A DNA stretch of 64,000 nt from CAZXWN01 sp964644695 [NCBI: uncultured bacterium] (lineage in GTDB: Bacteria > UBP4 > UBA4092). The DNA is taken from positions 99,634-163,633 of the forward strand of contig CAZXWN010000002.1 of NCBI GenBank assembly GCA_964644695.1, read 5' to 3'. Below, in pieces: positions 27,722 to 35,421 of the stretch. The position numbers were made by a program, and so were the translations under genes. The notes under the pieces were generated by a model. That model was not told the origin of the DNA. It did not search any database and was given only the letters and a program-made list of their open reading frames with translations. The stretch's first letter is position 1; each line of letters begins with the position of its first letter.

Positions 27722-28489
27722 ATGGGTTTACAGGCTAATGTTGTACCTGTGAGTGAGATTACTTCGCAACAACGTGACGAAATGTATGGGGTTATGACTC
27801 GGTACTTCGATGATGTGCATCGTCCTATATTTGAACGGGATCTTGACGAAAAATCATGGGTTTTTTTACTTACTGAGACAGAAACTGGGAAAATATGTGG
27901 TTTCACCACCCTTTTACTTTTGGATGCAGTTATAGATAATAAGCCTGTTCGTGCCTTTTATTCCGGAGATACTGTTCTGGAACACGCCTATCGTTCATCT
28001 CTAGCCTTAGAAAGAGCTTGGATTGCCTTTGCTGCTGAAATTATTGAACAATACCCTAACAATTCCTGGTATTGGTTCATGATTTGCAACAGCTTCCGAT
28101 CCTATCGGTACCTTTCAGTGTTTGCCAAGAAGTTCCATCCCCACCCAATCCTTACGACTCCCGCATATGAAAAGAAAGTGATGGATACTTTTGCCCGTAA
28201 AAAATTTGGTGATGCTTATGACCAGGAAAAAGGTGTTGTAAGGATTCCTATGGGCTGCCGACTTAAACCCGGTATTTGCGATATTAATGAAAGAGAATTA
28301 CGGAACCCTTTTGTTGCTTACTTCCAGGAAATGAACCCTGAGTGGCATGAGGGTGTCGAATTAGCCTGTCTTATGAGTCTTGAATTGGATAATTATCAAC
28401 CGGCAGTGTTCCGATTTTTAAAACAGGAATTAGACTTATTAAGAAAGACTAGCCCTATCTTACAACAACCTCTTGAAATTACTCCTTAG
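27722..28489 (+). CDS. GNAT-like protein of unknown function
   Basis: A 255-residue protein. Residues about 40-110 follow GNAT strands (WVFLLTETETGKICGFTTLLLLD, then AFYSGDTVLEHAYRSSLALERAWI), where the second piece corresponds to the region after beta-4. Aromatic-rich segments follow (YPNNSWYWFMICNSFRSYRYL). I do not know a named family. ATG 27722 is chosen because AGGAG lies 9 bases upstream; a GTG two codons earlier is too close. The end overlaps the convergent membrane protein gene by 11 bases. Confidence 0.6.
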   Translation: MGLQANVVPVSEITSQQRDEMYGVMTRYFDDVHRPIFERDLDEKSWVFLLTETETGKICGFTTLLLLDAVIDNKPVRAFYSGDTVLEHAYRSSLALERAWIAFAAEIIEQYPNNSWYWFMICNSFRSYRYLSVFAKKFHPHPILTTPAYEKKVMDTFARKKFGDAYDQEKGVVRIPMGCRLKPGICDINERELRNPFVAYFQEMNPEWHEGVELACLMSLELDNYQPAVFRFLKQELDLLRKTSPILQQPLEITP

Positions 28490-28949
28490 GTTGGATTTCA
28501 TCTGTACTATTAACTGTTTTATCAAAAAGTATTGTGTCCTCAGTACCTTCTTGTTCATGTGAATCAATAATACGGGTCCGCATGGCCACTGTGAAAAGGT
28601 TCCTGTTCTTTAAATCTTCCAACTGAATAACCCGGGTATTATAGTCCTCTGCTTCCTGTGCTGTAAAAATGGAGCAAATAATGACATAGAGGACATAAAA
28701 AAACAGGTTTATAAAGGTGACTCCATTTCGTATCCAGTCGTAGTTTTGATGCTGGTCAGGAGCAAACCCCAAATAAAATAGAACCTCAAATCCAATTAAA
28801 ATACCTAAGGGCAGAAACCATAGCAGAGCCCGCAAAAACCCACCTAAATATAAGCTCCCCAGTCCAGGGATAATCAAACTTAATATTCTGGCAACCAGAA
28901 CAGATTTTTCAGCAGGTATTTCACAATATGGCTTTTTTTGATGTTTCAT
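28479..28949 (-). CDS. Small membrane protein with PGLGSLYLG motif
   Basis: A 156-residue protein with three hydrophobic segments in the first 110 residues and an acidic C-terminal tail. PGLGSLYLG in the first segment, followed by RALLWFLPLG, closely matches the second half of the next protein (PGLGYLYLG then VGVMWFLPIL), so they are paralogues. Function unknown. It lies 17 bases after the next gene upstream on the minus strand, so the two form an operon. Confidence 0.65.
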   Translation of the reverse strand: MKHQKKPYCEIPAEKSVLVARILSLIIPGLGSLYLGGFLRALLWFLPLGILIGFEVLFYLGFAPDQHQNYDWIRNGVTFINLFFYVLYVIICSIFTAQEAEDYNTRVIQLEDLKNRNLFTVAMRTRIIDSHEQEGTEDTILFDKTVNSTDEIQPKE

Positions 28950-28966
28950 CGCTCGTCAAGTTACTT

Positions 28967-29644
28967 TCACTGGTTATCATCAGATTTAGTTTTATCTCTG
29001 CCCATCCAGTCCCGGTAAGATTCATTCATCAATTTTCTGTTAAATGAATATTCTTTCAGGGCAATTTGTTTATTATGTTCTACCGTATCGTTAAAAGAAG
29101 TTATACAACAAATTGCTGCATATATCAAATAAAACCAATATAACAACCAGATAAATAGTGGAGCAAGAAATACCAACGCATATTTTAATGTTGTGAATAT
29201 AACAGGCCCTACCAGTATTGGCAGAAACCACATTACCCCGACAAGTGGTCTCCCAAGATATAGGTACCCCAATCCCGGCAATATGAAGTTCAGAATTGTT
29301 GTGATGTAGGGTTTCTTTTCCTTGTCCACAACGACATAACTGGAAATCAGTTTGTCTAGAATTCTTGCCCAGGTTTTAGGGATTGGAAGATGTCTCTGAT
29401 TATTTTTTATATTTGATAATTCCACATCATCAAAGGATCGGACAACTGTCAGAATAAGAATGAGGATATAGAACACTCCGATTACAAAAGCCTTATACCC
29501 AAATAATGAAAGAATAAACAACATGGGCGCAGATATGAGCATCCAAAAAAATCCCCAACCGTAGTTTTCAGCATAAACCATGCCTAAACCCGGCCACATC
29601 AAACTCATTATGACAGCTAAAAATGGAGATTTCCGATTTTTCAT
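28967..29644 (-). CDS. Membrane protein with duplicated PGLGxxY domain
   Basis: A 225-residue protein with two similar halves. Residues 1-75 carry PGLGMVYAENYGWGFFWML and residues 112-195 carry PGLGYLYLGRPLVGVMWFL, each with about three membrane segments, and a charged linker lies between them. It looks like an internal duplication of the unit seen once in the 28479 and 25882 genes. Resembles TM2/DUF-type small membrane domains; function unknown. An AGGATAAAA site precedes the ATG. Confidence 0.65.
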   Translation of the reverse strand: MKNRKSPFLAVIMSLMWPGLGMVYAENYGWGFFWMLISAPMLFILSLFGYKAFVIGVFYILILILTVVRSFDDVELSNIKNNQRHLPIPKTWARILDKLISSYVVVDKEKKPYITTILNFILPGLGYLYLGRPLVGVMWFLPILVGPVIFTTLKYALVFLAPLFIWLLYWFYLIYAAICCITSFNDTVEHNKQIALKEYSFNRKLMNESYRDWMGRDKTKSDDNQ

Positions 29645-29786
29645 TTTTATCCTATTTAATATAATACGCCTAAAACTCTTTTTCCTTCGCTGCCCGAATG
29701 TCCCACCCCGTGGACACCTTCTAACACTCTAATATAAAGTAACTTAACTGATTGAGTGGATTCATCATTATATAATTATACATATT

Positions 29787-30617
29787 ATGTTTATATTAGA
29801 TTTTCCTCATCCTGAATGTTATTCACCCACAGACACCCGGTTCCGGGAGCTCTACCTGTATTTTGGTAATCGATGTAATCGGGACTGTCGGTTTTGTACC
29901 GTTTTTGGGGGGACTCAAGGATGGATGGAGCCTTTCCAAAAGGAACAACTGGATTTTGCCTTGGAGTTGATTGCCTCAGATGGGCATCTAAAAGTTTATG
30001 GGGGTGAGCCTGTTCTGAATTTACAAAATATTGATGAATCCCTTCAATATTTACGACAAGGTGGATTTACTGGACGAATCACGCTATTTCATAATGGAGT
30101 TCTTTTTCCCAGAATACAAAAGTTATTAGAACGAGACTCTAAAATCAATGTTGCTTTAAACTACTCGATATATCATTGCCGGGGAGCTGATGCACTAAAA
30201 CCTGAGGAACGGATTTCTATTGACAGTTATAAAGCACAGCATCCAGACCAGGTTTATCTGGCACATCCTGATTTAATACCCAATGGACGGGGTGCTGAAG
30301 AAATATCAAGCATGGATCCAGACCATAATTTTCAATTGTTGTGTCCCCTTTGTTTTCCTGTATTGACCAGCCGGGGAGAATTGAAAGCGTGTCCTTTTTT
30401 TGTGGAGACACGGAGTGCCTATCACTTTTTGGGTGAGGTGGGAGACCCTGCAGATTTGATGGTGGACCGATATAAAAAATTCCGTGAATGGGTTGAATGT
30501 GCCATCCACTCCTTTGTGGATATGACAGGCCGATACCCTTGTGATTACTGTGTAGAGTTTGCAGCGCAGGCACCCTTTACCTATGTCCAGAACACTCACA
30601 ATCCCTGGACTGAATAA
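29787..30617 (+). CDS. Radical SAM protein with C-terminal cysteine cluster
   Basis: A 276-residue radical SAM protein. Cys30, Cys34 and Cys37 (NRCNRDCRFC) form the [4Fe-4S] site that cleaves S-adenosylmethionine, and KVYGGEPVLN matches the GGEP motif. The C-terminal part has further cysteines (LLCPLC, KACPFF, VECA, YPCDYC), as in SPASM/twitch auxiliary cluster domains. It could mature a peptide or small metabolite; no precursor peptide is seen nearby. The neighbours are unknown membrane proteins. No strong ribosome site is visible, so the start is only fairly sure. Confidence 0.8.
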   Translation: MFILDFPHPECYSPTDTRFRELYLYFGNRCNRDCRFCTVFGGTQGWMEPFQKEQLDFALELIASDGHLKVYGGEPVLNLQNIDESLQYLRQGGFTGRITLFHNGVLFPRIQKLLERDSKINVALNYSIYHCRGADALKPEERISIDSYKAQHPDQVYLAHPDLIPNGRGAEEISSMDPDHNFQLLCPLCFPVLTSRGELKACPFFVETRSAYHFLGEVGDPADLMVDRYKKFREWVECAIHSFVDMTGRYPCDYCVEFAAQAPFTYVQNTHNPWTE

Positions 30618-30641
30618 GTAGCGATTCCAACCCGGGATTAT

Positions 30642-31124
30642 TTATTTCTTTTCTTCCAAAACTTTGAAAGCCATACTAACCGCCTCTTCCGCAGTCTGTG
30701 CTTTCATAATACCGGATTCATCTGGTAATGCCCAGGTCTTTAGCCCAATGACGGACTTTCCCAGTTTCAATGCCAGAGCGAGTTCTGATAAGGTTCCAAA
30801 TTCTCCTCCAATGGCAATGACTACATCACCACTGGCCGCCACAATGGCGTTTCGAGCGTGACCTAATCCTGTTGGAATGGGAATGTCTATATAATCATTT
30901 GCAAGTTGGGATTCATAGACCGGAAGAATACCTATTGTTATTCCGCCTGCTTGCTGTGCTCCGCGAGCAACGGCCTCCATAACGCCACCTAACCCTCCAC
31001 AAATAAGGATGCCACCAGCCTTTGCTATACGGGTTCCTACTTCCTCTGCCTGCTGTGCCAAAGCATCAGAACATCGGCCGGCTCCAATGACAGTTATTCT
31101 TGGTTTTTGTTTGGTTTGTGTCAT
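30642..31124 (-). CDS. LOG-like / SLOG-fold nucleotide-binding protein (TIGR00725 type)
   Basis: A 160-residue Rossmann-like protein. ITVIGAGRCSD at the N-terminus, GGLGGVMEAVARGA and GGEFGTLSELALAL are the motifs of the SLOG family, related to cytokinin-activating LOG phosphoribohydrolases. The length fits the short TIGR00725 group, whose function is not established. GGAGG lies 8 bases before the ATG. Convergent with the radical SAM gene. Confidence 0.8.
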   Translation of the reverse strand: MTQTKQKPRITVIGAGRCSDALAQQAEEVGTRIAKAGGILICGGLGGVMEAVARGAQQAGGITIGILPVYESQLANDYIDIPIPTGLGHARNAIVAASGDVVIAIGGEFGTLSELALALKLGKSVIGLKTWALPDESGIMKAQTAEEAVSMAFKVLEEKK

Positions 31125-31241
31125 GGATTTTTCCTCCCTTATTTACGGGTATTACCCTATGATTTACTCTTTATCCTTATGTTAGGATAAATTACAGTTT
31201 TAATCTAAATATTCTTACCACGAGAAAGGTTCCATATCAGT

Positions 31242-32279
31242 ATGAAGTCCTCCCAGTCAAAAGTCCGTATTGGAATTATTGGTACAGGCGGGATTTCCGC
31301 TCTCCATATACGAGGCTATGCCAAGCATCCACAAGCTGAGATAGTTGCTGTCTGTGATGCGATTGAAGAAAGGGCACAAAAAGTTGCCGCTGAACAAAAA
31401 ATCGCAGAAGTTTACACTGATTATAAGGTGATGTTGAAGAAAGCCAAGCTTGATGCAGTGAGTATCTGCTTGCCTAATTTTCTTCATGCCCCCGCAGCGG
31501 TTGCCGCATTAAACGCCGGTGTCCATGTCATCTTGGAGAAACCATTGGCCCATACGGTGGCAGACGGTAAGAAGATTGTGGAAGCTCAGAAAAAATCAGG
31601 AAAATTCTTAATGGTCGCCTTCCATAACCGTTTCCGTAGTGAAGTACAGATTATCAAAAAGCAGATTGAAGACGGTGTATTAGGCGATATCTATTATGCA
31701 AAATGTGCCTGGCTGCGTCGGGTAGGGATACCTGCCTGGGGTAAATGGTTCTGCACCAAGGAACAATCTGGTGGTGGTCCGATGATTGATATTGGTGTGC
31801 ACGCATTAGATATGACTTTGTATTTGATGGGATTTCCTGAGCCTGTATCTGTGAGTGCCTCCACTTATTGTAAATTAGGTCCCAAAGGTCTTGGATTCTG
31901 GGGCAAACCTATTCCCATTGATGTCGAAGATTTGGGTGTGGGATTGGTGAAGTTCAAAAATGGCGCAACTTTATTCCTGGAGACCTCATGGGCACTCCAC
32001 ACTGAAAAGGAAGAAAGTTATGTCAAACTGTTTGGTACAGAAGCTGGGGCGGTTGTTGATCCGCCGGTTATTTATGGAAATAAGAATAATCAGTTATGGG
32101 ATATGCACCTTCAGTATGTGAAAAATGTTCCACACGATGAAGAAATGATTCATTTTGTTGATTGTATCCTTCAGAATAAAGCTCCCTTATCTACTGCATA
32201 TCAGGGACTTATGTCACTAAAGATTCTGGATGGTATGTATCGGTCTTCGGAATCTGGAAAAGAAATCATTCTAAAGTAG
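31242..32279 (+). CDS. Gfo/Idh/MocA family oxidoreductase
   Basis: A 345-residue NAD(P)-dependent sugar or inositol dehydrogenase-type protein. The Rossmann motif is GIIGTGGISALH near residue 12, and the family motif EKPLAH near 97 carries the catalytic lysine. GGGPMIDIGVHALD near 180 holds the C-terminal-domain Asp and His residues. Substrate unknown; the zinc dehydrogenase further downstream may act in the same sugar or polyol pathway, but that is only a guess. Ends at a strong terminator. Confidence 0.88.
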   Translation: MKSSQSKVRIGIIGTGGISALHIRGYAKHPQAEIVAVCDAIEERAQKVAAEQKIAEVYTDYKVMLKKAKLDAVSICLPNFLHAPAAVAALNAGVHVILEKPLAHTVADGKKIVEAQKKSGKFLMVAFHNRFRSEVQIIKKQIEDGVLGDIYYAKCAWLRRVGIPAWGKWFCTKEQSGGGPMIDIGVHALDMTLYLMGFPEPVSVSASTYCKLGPKGLGFWGKPIPIDVEDLGVGLVKFKNGATLFLETSWALHTEKEESYVKLFGTEAGAVVDPPVIYGNKNNQLWDMHLQYVKNVPHDEEMIHFVDCILQNKAPLSTAYQGLMSLKILDGMYRSSESGKEIILK

Positions 32280-32298
32280 TCAGGTTATGAATTATCAA

Positions 32299-32338
32299 GG
32301 GCTGGAAGCTGACATGGCTTCCAGCTCTTTTTTTTTGT
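32299..32338 (+). terminator. Rho-independent terminator
   Basis: GGGCTGGAAGC pairs with GCTTCCAGCTC, followed by T9. It closes the Gfo/Idh/MocA gene. Confidence 0.85.
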
Positions 32339-32351
32339 AAATATTATTTTC

Positions 32352-32378
32352 AAACGAACCAGAAACGAATCAGGATGG
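32352..32378. repeat. AAACGAA-type repeat box
   Basis: AAACGAACCAGAAACGAA (32352-32369) and flanking bases match 42142-42168 closely. Part of the same sequence also occurs, inverted, inside repeat copy D (62056-62077). It sits about 40 bases before hairpin copy C. Confidence 0.5.
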
Positions 32379-32412
32379 AATTGGGTGGCGTATAATTAGT
32401 ACAGAATAACTG

Positions 32413-32456
32413 TTGAAGCTACGGAGTTGCTCCGAGCTGCTCCGTGGATTCTTCGT
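32413..32456. repeat. Dispersed hairpin repeat, copy C
   Basis: CTACGGA (32419-32425), a 15-base spacer (32426-32440) and TCCGTGG (32441-32447) with outer GAAG/CTTC pairing. The left arm is three bases shorter than in copies A and B. It lies in a 225-base gap. Confidence 0.65.
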
Positions 32457-32504
32457 TGTTTTGTGGGTTATGTTTATTAGTTTATTTTTTATTAAGAGGG
32501 CAGT

Positions 32505-32954
32505 ATGAATACAGAACAAGGTTTTAAGTTGGCAGTATATGGTACTTTTACCGGAGTCATCTTCGGTGGGATTTCCTGGTTACTTATGTTGGCCGGGCTA
32601 GCAAAAGACTGGATGACGATGGGGGCCATCGCTATATTGGTTTTATTACTTTATATGGTTTGCATCCGTATTTGTCTTCGTCATCCACAATACTTGTTTC
32701 GTCTGACCATTATGGCAATAATCTGGATTGGTCTTACCAGTATGGTGGTAATGAACTTGCGCTGGCCATTGTGGATAAAAGTTTTTACGCAGGAAACGAC
32801 ATATTCTGTCATGGGTGGATATACAATTGAGGCCATGCGTCAGTATAATTTGATGATGGCTGGAGTCACCGTGCTTCTGGTCGTTATTCTCGGCTTTTGG
32901 GAATTTCTCCGATACAAAGGTCGTATTACAATCGGACCGGATACCCACTCTTAA
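32505..32954 (+). CDS. Small four-segment membrane protein, unknown
   Basis: A 149-residue protein with four hydrophobic segments (about 10-30, 35-52, 65-85 and 112-132). I do not recognise it. AGAGGG lies 6 bases before the ATG. It precedes the zinc dehydrogenase by about 70 bases and may share its transcript. Confidence 0.6.
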   Translation: MNTEQGFKLAVYGTFTGVIFGGISWLLMLAGLAKDWMTMGAIAILVLLLYMVCIRICLRHPQYLFRLTIMAIIWIGLTSMVVMNLRWPLWIKVFTQETTYSVMGGYTIEAMRQYNLMMAGVTVLLVVILGFWEFLRYKGRITIGPDTHS

Positions 32955-33023
32955 ATCTTCTGGATAAATCAAAACTGATGTGTCTCATTTAAGTGGATAT
33001 GTCTCCAATATATGAGGTTGATG

Positions 33024-34049
33024 ATGTATCGAGCGGCTGTTTTAACTACTCCGAAACATATTACAATCGAACACCGACCGGAACCCTTACTGAAACCCAA
33101 TGAAGTCTGGGTAAAAATGGAATATGCCGGTGTATGTGGAACGGACATTGCTCTTTATTCGGGGGACTATCCTGTCCCTTTACCTCTGGTGATTGGTCAT
33201 GAATTTTCGGGAATTGTGGAAAAAGTTGGGTCAGATGAGTATCAGTCATGGGTTGGAAAACCTGTTGTTGCTGAAATCAACAATACCTGTGTTGCCTATA
33301 AAAACGAAACCTTATGTCCTGCTTGCCAACGCGGATTAACAAACCACTGTCTCACTCGTACTACCTTGGGGATTATAAATTACGACGGTGTTTTTGCTGA
33401 TTATGTCAGAATACCTGTGGGTAATCTTCATTCCATCCCTCCCGGATTATCATTAACTGAAGCTGTTTTGGTTGAGCCGTTGGCGGCCGCGTTTCGTACT
33501 TTTGAATTATCCACCGTACAGCAGGGTGATTTAGTCGTTCTATTAGGATTAGGCCGACTGGGACAATTTATCGCTGCCGTGGCCCGCCAATATAAAGTAA
33601 AGCTTGCGATTGTTGTGCATCGTGAAGAATCCCTGGAAACAGCTCGTAAATTCGGTGCTGATTATGTGTTTTGTTCCGGGACTCAGGATGTTGAGAGGGA
33701 AATAAAAACGATAACGCAAGGACTGGGTGCCGACATGGTTATTGAAGCAACGGGGAATCCTGCAGGATTTTCTCTGGCAATGAATATTGTTCGGCCTCAG
33801 GGAACACTGGCATTAAAGACCACTTGTGGACTGCCTGCAGAAGGTGTGGATGCTACGAAACTGGTCGTTAATGAAATAAGGATTCAGGGTTCTCGTTGTG
33901 GTCCCTTTGATAAAGCGCTGGCTTTCATGGTCCGGAAAACAATTGACTATAAAAGTATAATCTCGGATATATTACCTTTAGAAGAAACGGGGCATGCCAT
34001 TGAATTGGCAAGTTCTCGGAGTAAAGTCCTGATACGAGGGAACAGCTGA
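33024..34049 (+). CDS. Zinc-dependent medium-chain alcohol dehydrogenase
   Basis: A 341-residue MDR-family dehydrogenase. The catalytic zinc site is GVCGTD (Cys) and GHEFSG (His-Glu). The structural zinc cysteines are C-x8-C-x2-C-x7-C, with a six-residue insertion after the first compared with the usual C-x2-C spacing. The coenzyme motif is GLGRLGQF near residue 176. It probably oxidises a polyol, threonine-like or sugar alcohol substrate with NAD. ATG 33024 gives the usual family start (MYRAAVL) with AGG 6 bases upstream; 33012 and 33021 are alternatives. Confidence 0.85.
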   Translation: MYRAAVLTTPKHITIEHRPEPLLKPNEVWVKMEYAGVCGTDIALYSGDYPVPLPLVIGHEFSGIVEKVGSDEYQSWVGKPVVAEINNTCVAYKNETLCPACQRGLTNHCLTRTTLGIINYDGVFADYVRIPVGNLHSIPPGLSLTEAVLVEPLAAAFRTFELSTVQQGDLVVLLGLGRLGQFIAAVARQYKVKLAIVVHREESLETARKFGADYVFCSGTQDVEREIKTITQGLGADMVIEATGNPAGFSLAMNIVRPQGTLALKTTCGLPAEGVDATKLVVNEIRIQGSRCGPFDKALAFMVRKTIDYKSIISDILPLEETGHAIELASSRSKVLIRGNS

Positions 34050-34053
34050 CAAC

Positions 34054-35337
34054 TTAGGTCAACCGGCGAAGTTGAGGCACCCGATAATTGATGAATATCG
34101 TATAACTCAATGTAATCAGTGCGAAAGCTCCCAAGGTGATGGGGGCTGATGTTTTTTCAGCGATAGTGCCTGCTAACAGATTCCCAAAAGGAGTTAGTCC
34201 CAGAGAGGTCAGGGTGAAAATACTGATAATACGGCCCCGATATTCATCAGGACTATTTGACTGTAAAAGCGCATTGGTAGTTGCAAGATAAACGACATTG
34301 GAAAATCCCATTCCAACTAATAACAAACATGCCAGCCAATACCACTGGCAAACAGCAAACAGGAAAGTAAATATCGTCGCCCCAAAGGCTCCCATTATCA
34401 GGAACCGTCCCTTCTTATTAGACCGGCTTAACCATCCTATCAACAGGGCTCCAAAAACTGCGCCCACCCCCACAGATGACATCAAGATTCCGTATCCTCC
34501 CGCATCCTTGTGAAATACCTCTTTGGCAAAAACGGGCATTAATGTCGGGTAGGACATAATCAAGACACTGGGTACAGCTACCATGGTTAGCAAGCCGCGG
34601 ATTGTTGGATGTCCTGCCATATATTTGAATCCCTGTTTGATGTCATCTGCAAAAGATTTCTTTTGGATGATGGGTTCTCTGGGTGGTAGTTTCATCATCA
34701 TCAGCGCAAACAGGACTGCTAAAAAAGAAAGGCCATTTCCAAGGAAACAACCCGCTTCACCAAACCATCCTACGAGCTGTCCCGCGATGGCAGGACCTAT
34801 GATTCGTGCTGAGTTGAAGGCTACAGAGTTCATCCCAATGGCATTCATTAAATCTTCTTTGCCGACCAATTCATATATAAAAGACTGTCGCCCGGGAGCA
34901 TCTATTGCTAATAGCATTCCATTGAAGATAGTGATGCAAAATAATTGCCAGATTTGAATGTGGCCAAACCATGTCAGGTAAGCTAAAAGAAAGGCTGATG
35001 TCATCATTCCAAACTGTGTGGCAAGAATCAGCTTTTGTTTCCTGACACGATCTACTAATACTCCCCCTAAGGGAGACAATATTAATAGTGGAATTGCATT
35101 TGAAAAACCTATTAAGCCAAGAAGAAACTCGGATCCCGTCATTTTGTAAACGAGCCATGAGAGTGCCGTTGATTGCATCCAGCTGCCAACAAGAGACACC
35201 AGATTACCAGACCAGAACAGACGGTAATTGCGATGGCCAAAAGCGGAGAACAGCTGTTTTATGCGTGAAGATTTACTCCACTCATTTCGAGGGAGTGGTT
35301 GTGGTGTATCAGTTTGCGAGGATAGAGGGTCAGGCAT
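34054..35337 (-). CDS. MFS transporter, EntS/MFS_3 type exporter
   Basis: A 427-residue major facilitator with about 12 membrane segments. NYRLFWSGNLVSLVGSWMQ near the N-terminus and GGVLVDRVRKQKLIL (motif A) are typical of the EntS-like MFS_3 group, which exports siderophores or drugs. No siderophore gene is nearby, so the substrate is open. It is convergent with the zinc dehydrogenase, with 4 bases between the stops. Confidence 0.85.
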   Translation of the reverse strand: MPDPLSSQTDTPQPLPRNEWSKSSRIKQLFSAFGHRNYRLFWSGNLVSLVGSWMQSTALSWLVYKMTGSEFLLGLIGFSNAIPLLILSPLGGVLVDRVRKQKLILATQFGMMTSAFLLAYLTWFGHIQIWQLFCITIFNGMLLAIDAPGRQSFIYELVGKEDLMNAIGMNSVAFNSARIIGPAIAGQLVGWFGEAGCFLGNGLSFLAVLFALMMMKLPPREPIIQKKSFADDIKQGFKYMAGHPTIRGLLTMVAVPSVLIMSYPTLMPVFAKEVFHKDAGGYGILMSSVGVGAVFGALLIGWLSRSNKKGRFLIMGAFGATIFTFLFAVCQWYWLACLLLVGMGFSNVVYLATTNALLQSNSPDEYRGRIISIFTLTSLGLTPFGNLLAGTIAEKTSAPITLGAFALITLSYTIFINYRVPQLRRLT

Positions 35338-35373
35338 GATTATATTTAATTTTACAACACTCTAAGGTGTAAA

Positions 35374-35409
35374 TAAAAAAGGCACCAGTTTTTTACAACT
35401 GGTGCCTTT
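35374..35409 (-). terminator. Terminator of the efflux operon (minus strand)
   Basis: GGCACCAGTT and AACTGGTGCC form the stem, followed on the minus strand by T6. It lies just after the stop of the RND gene. Confidence 0.85.
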
Positions 35410-35421
35410 CATCAACAGGGT

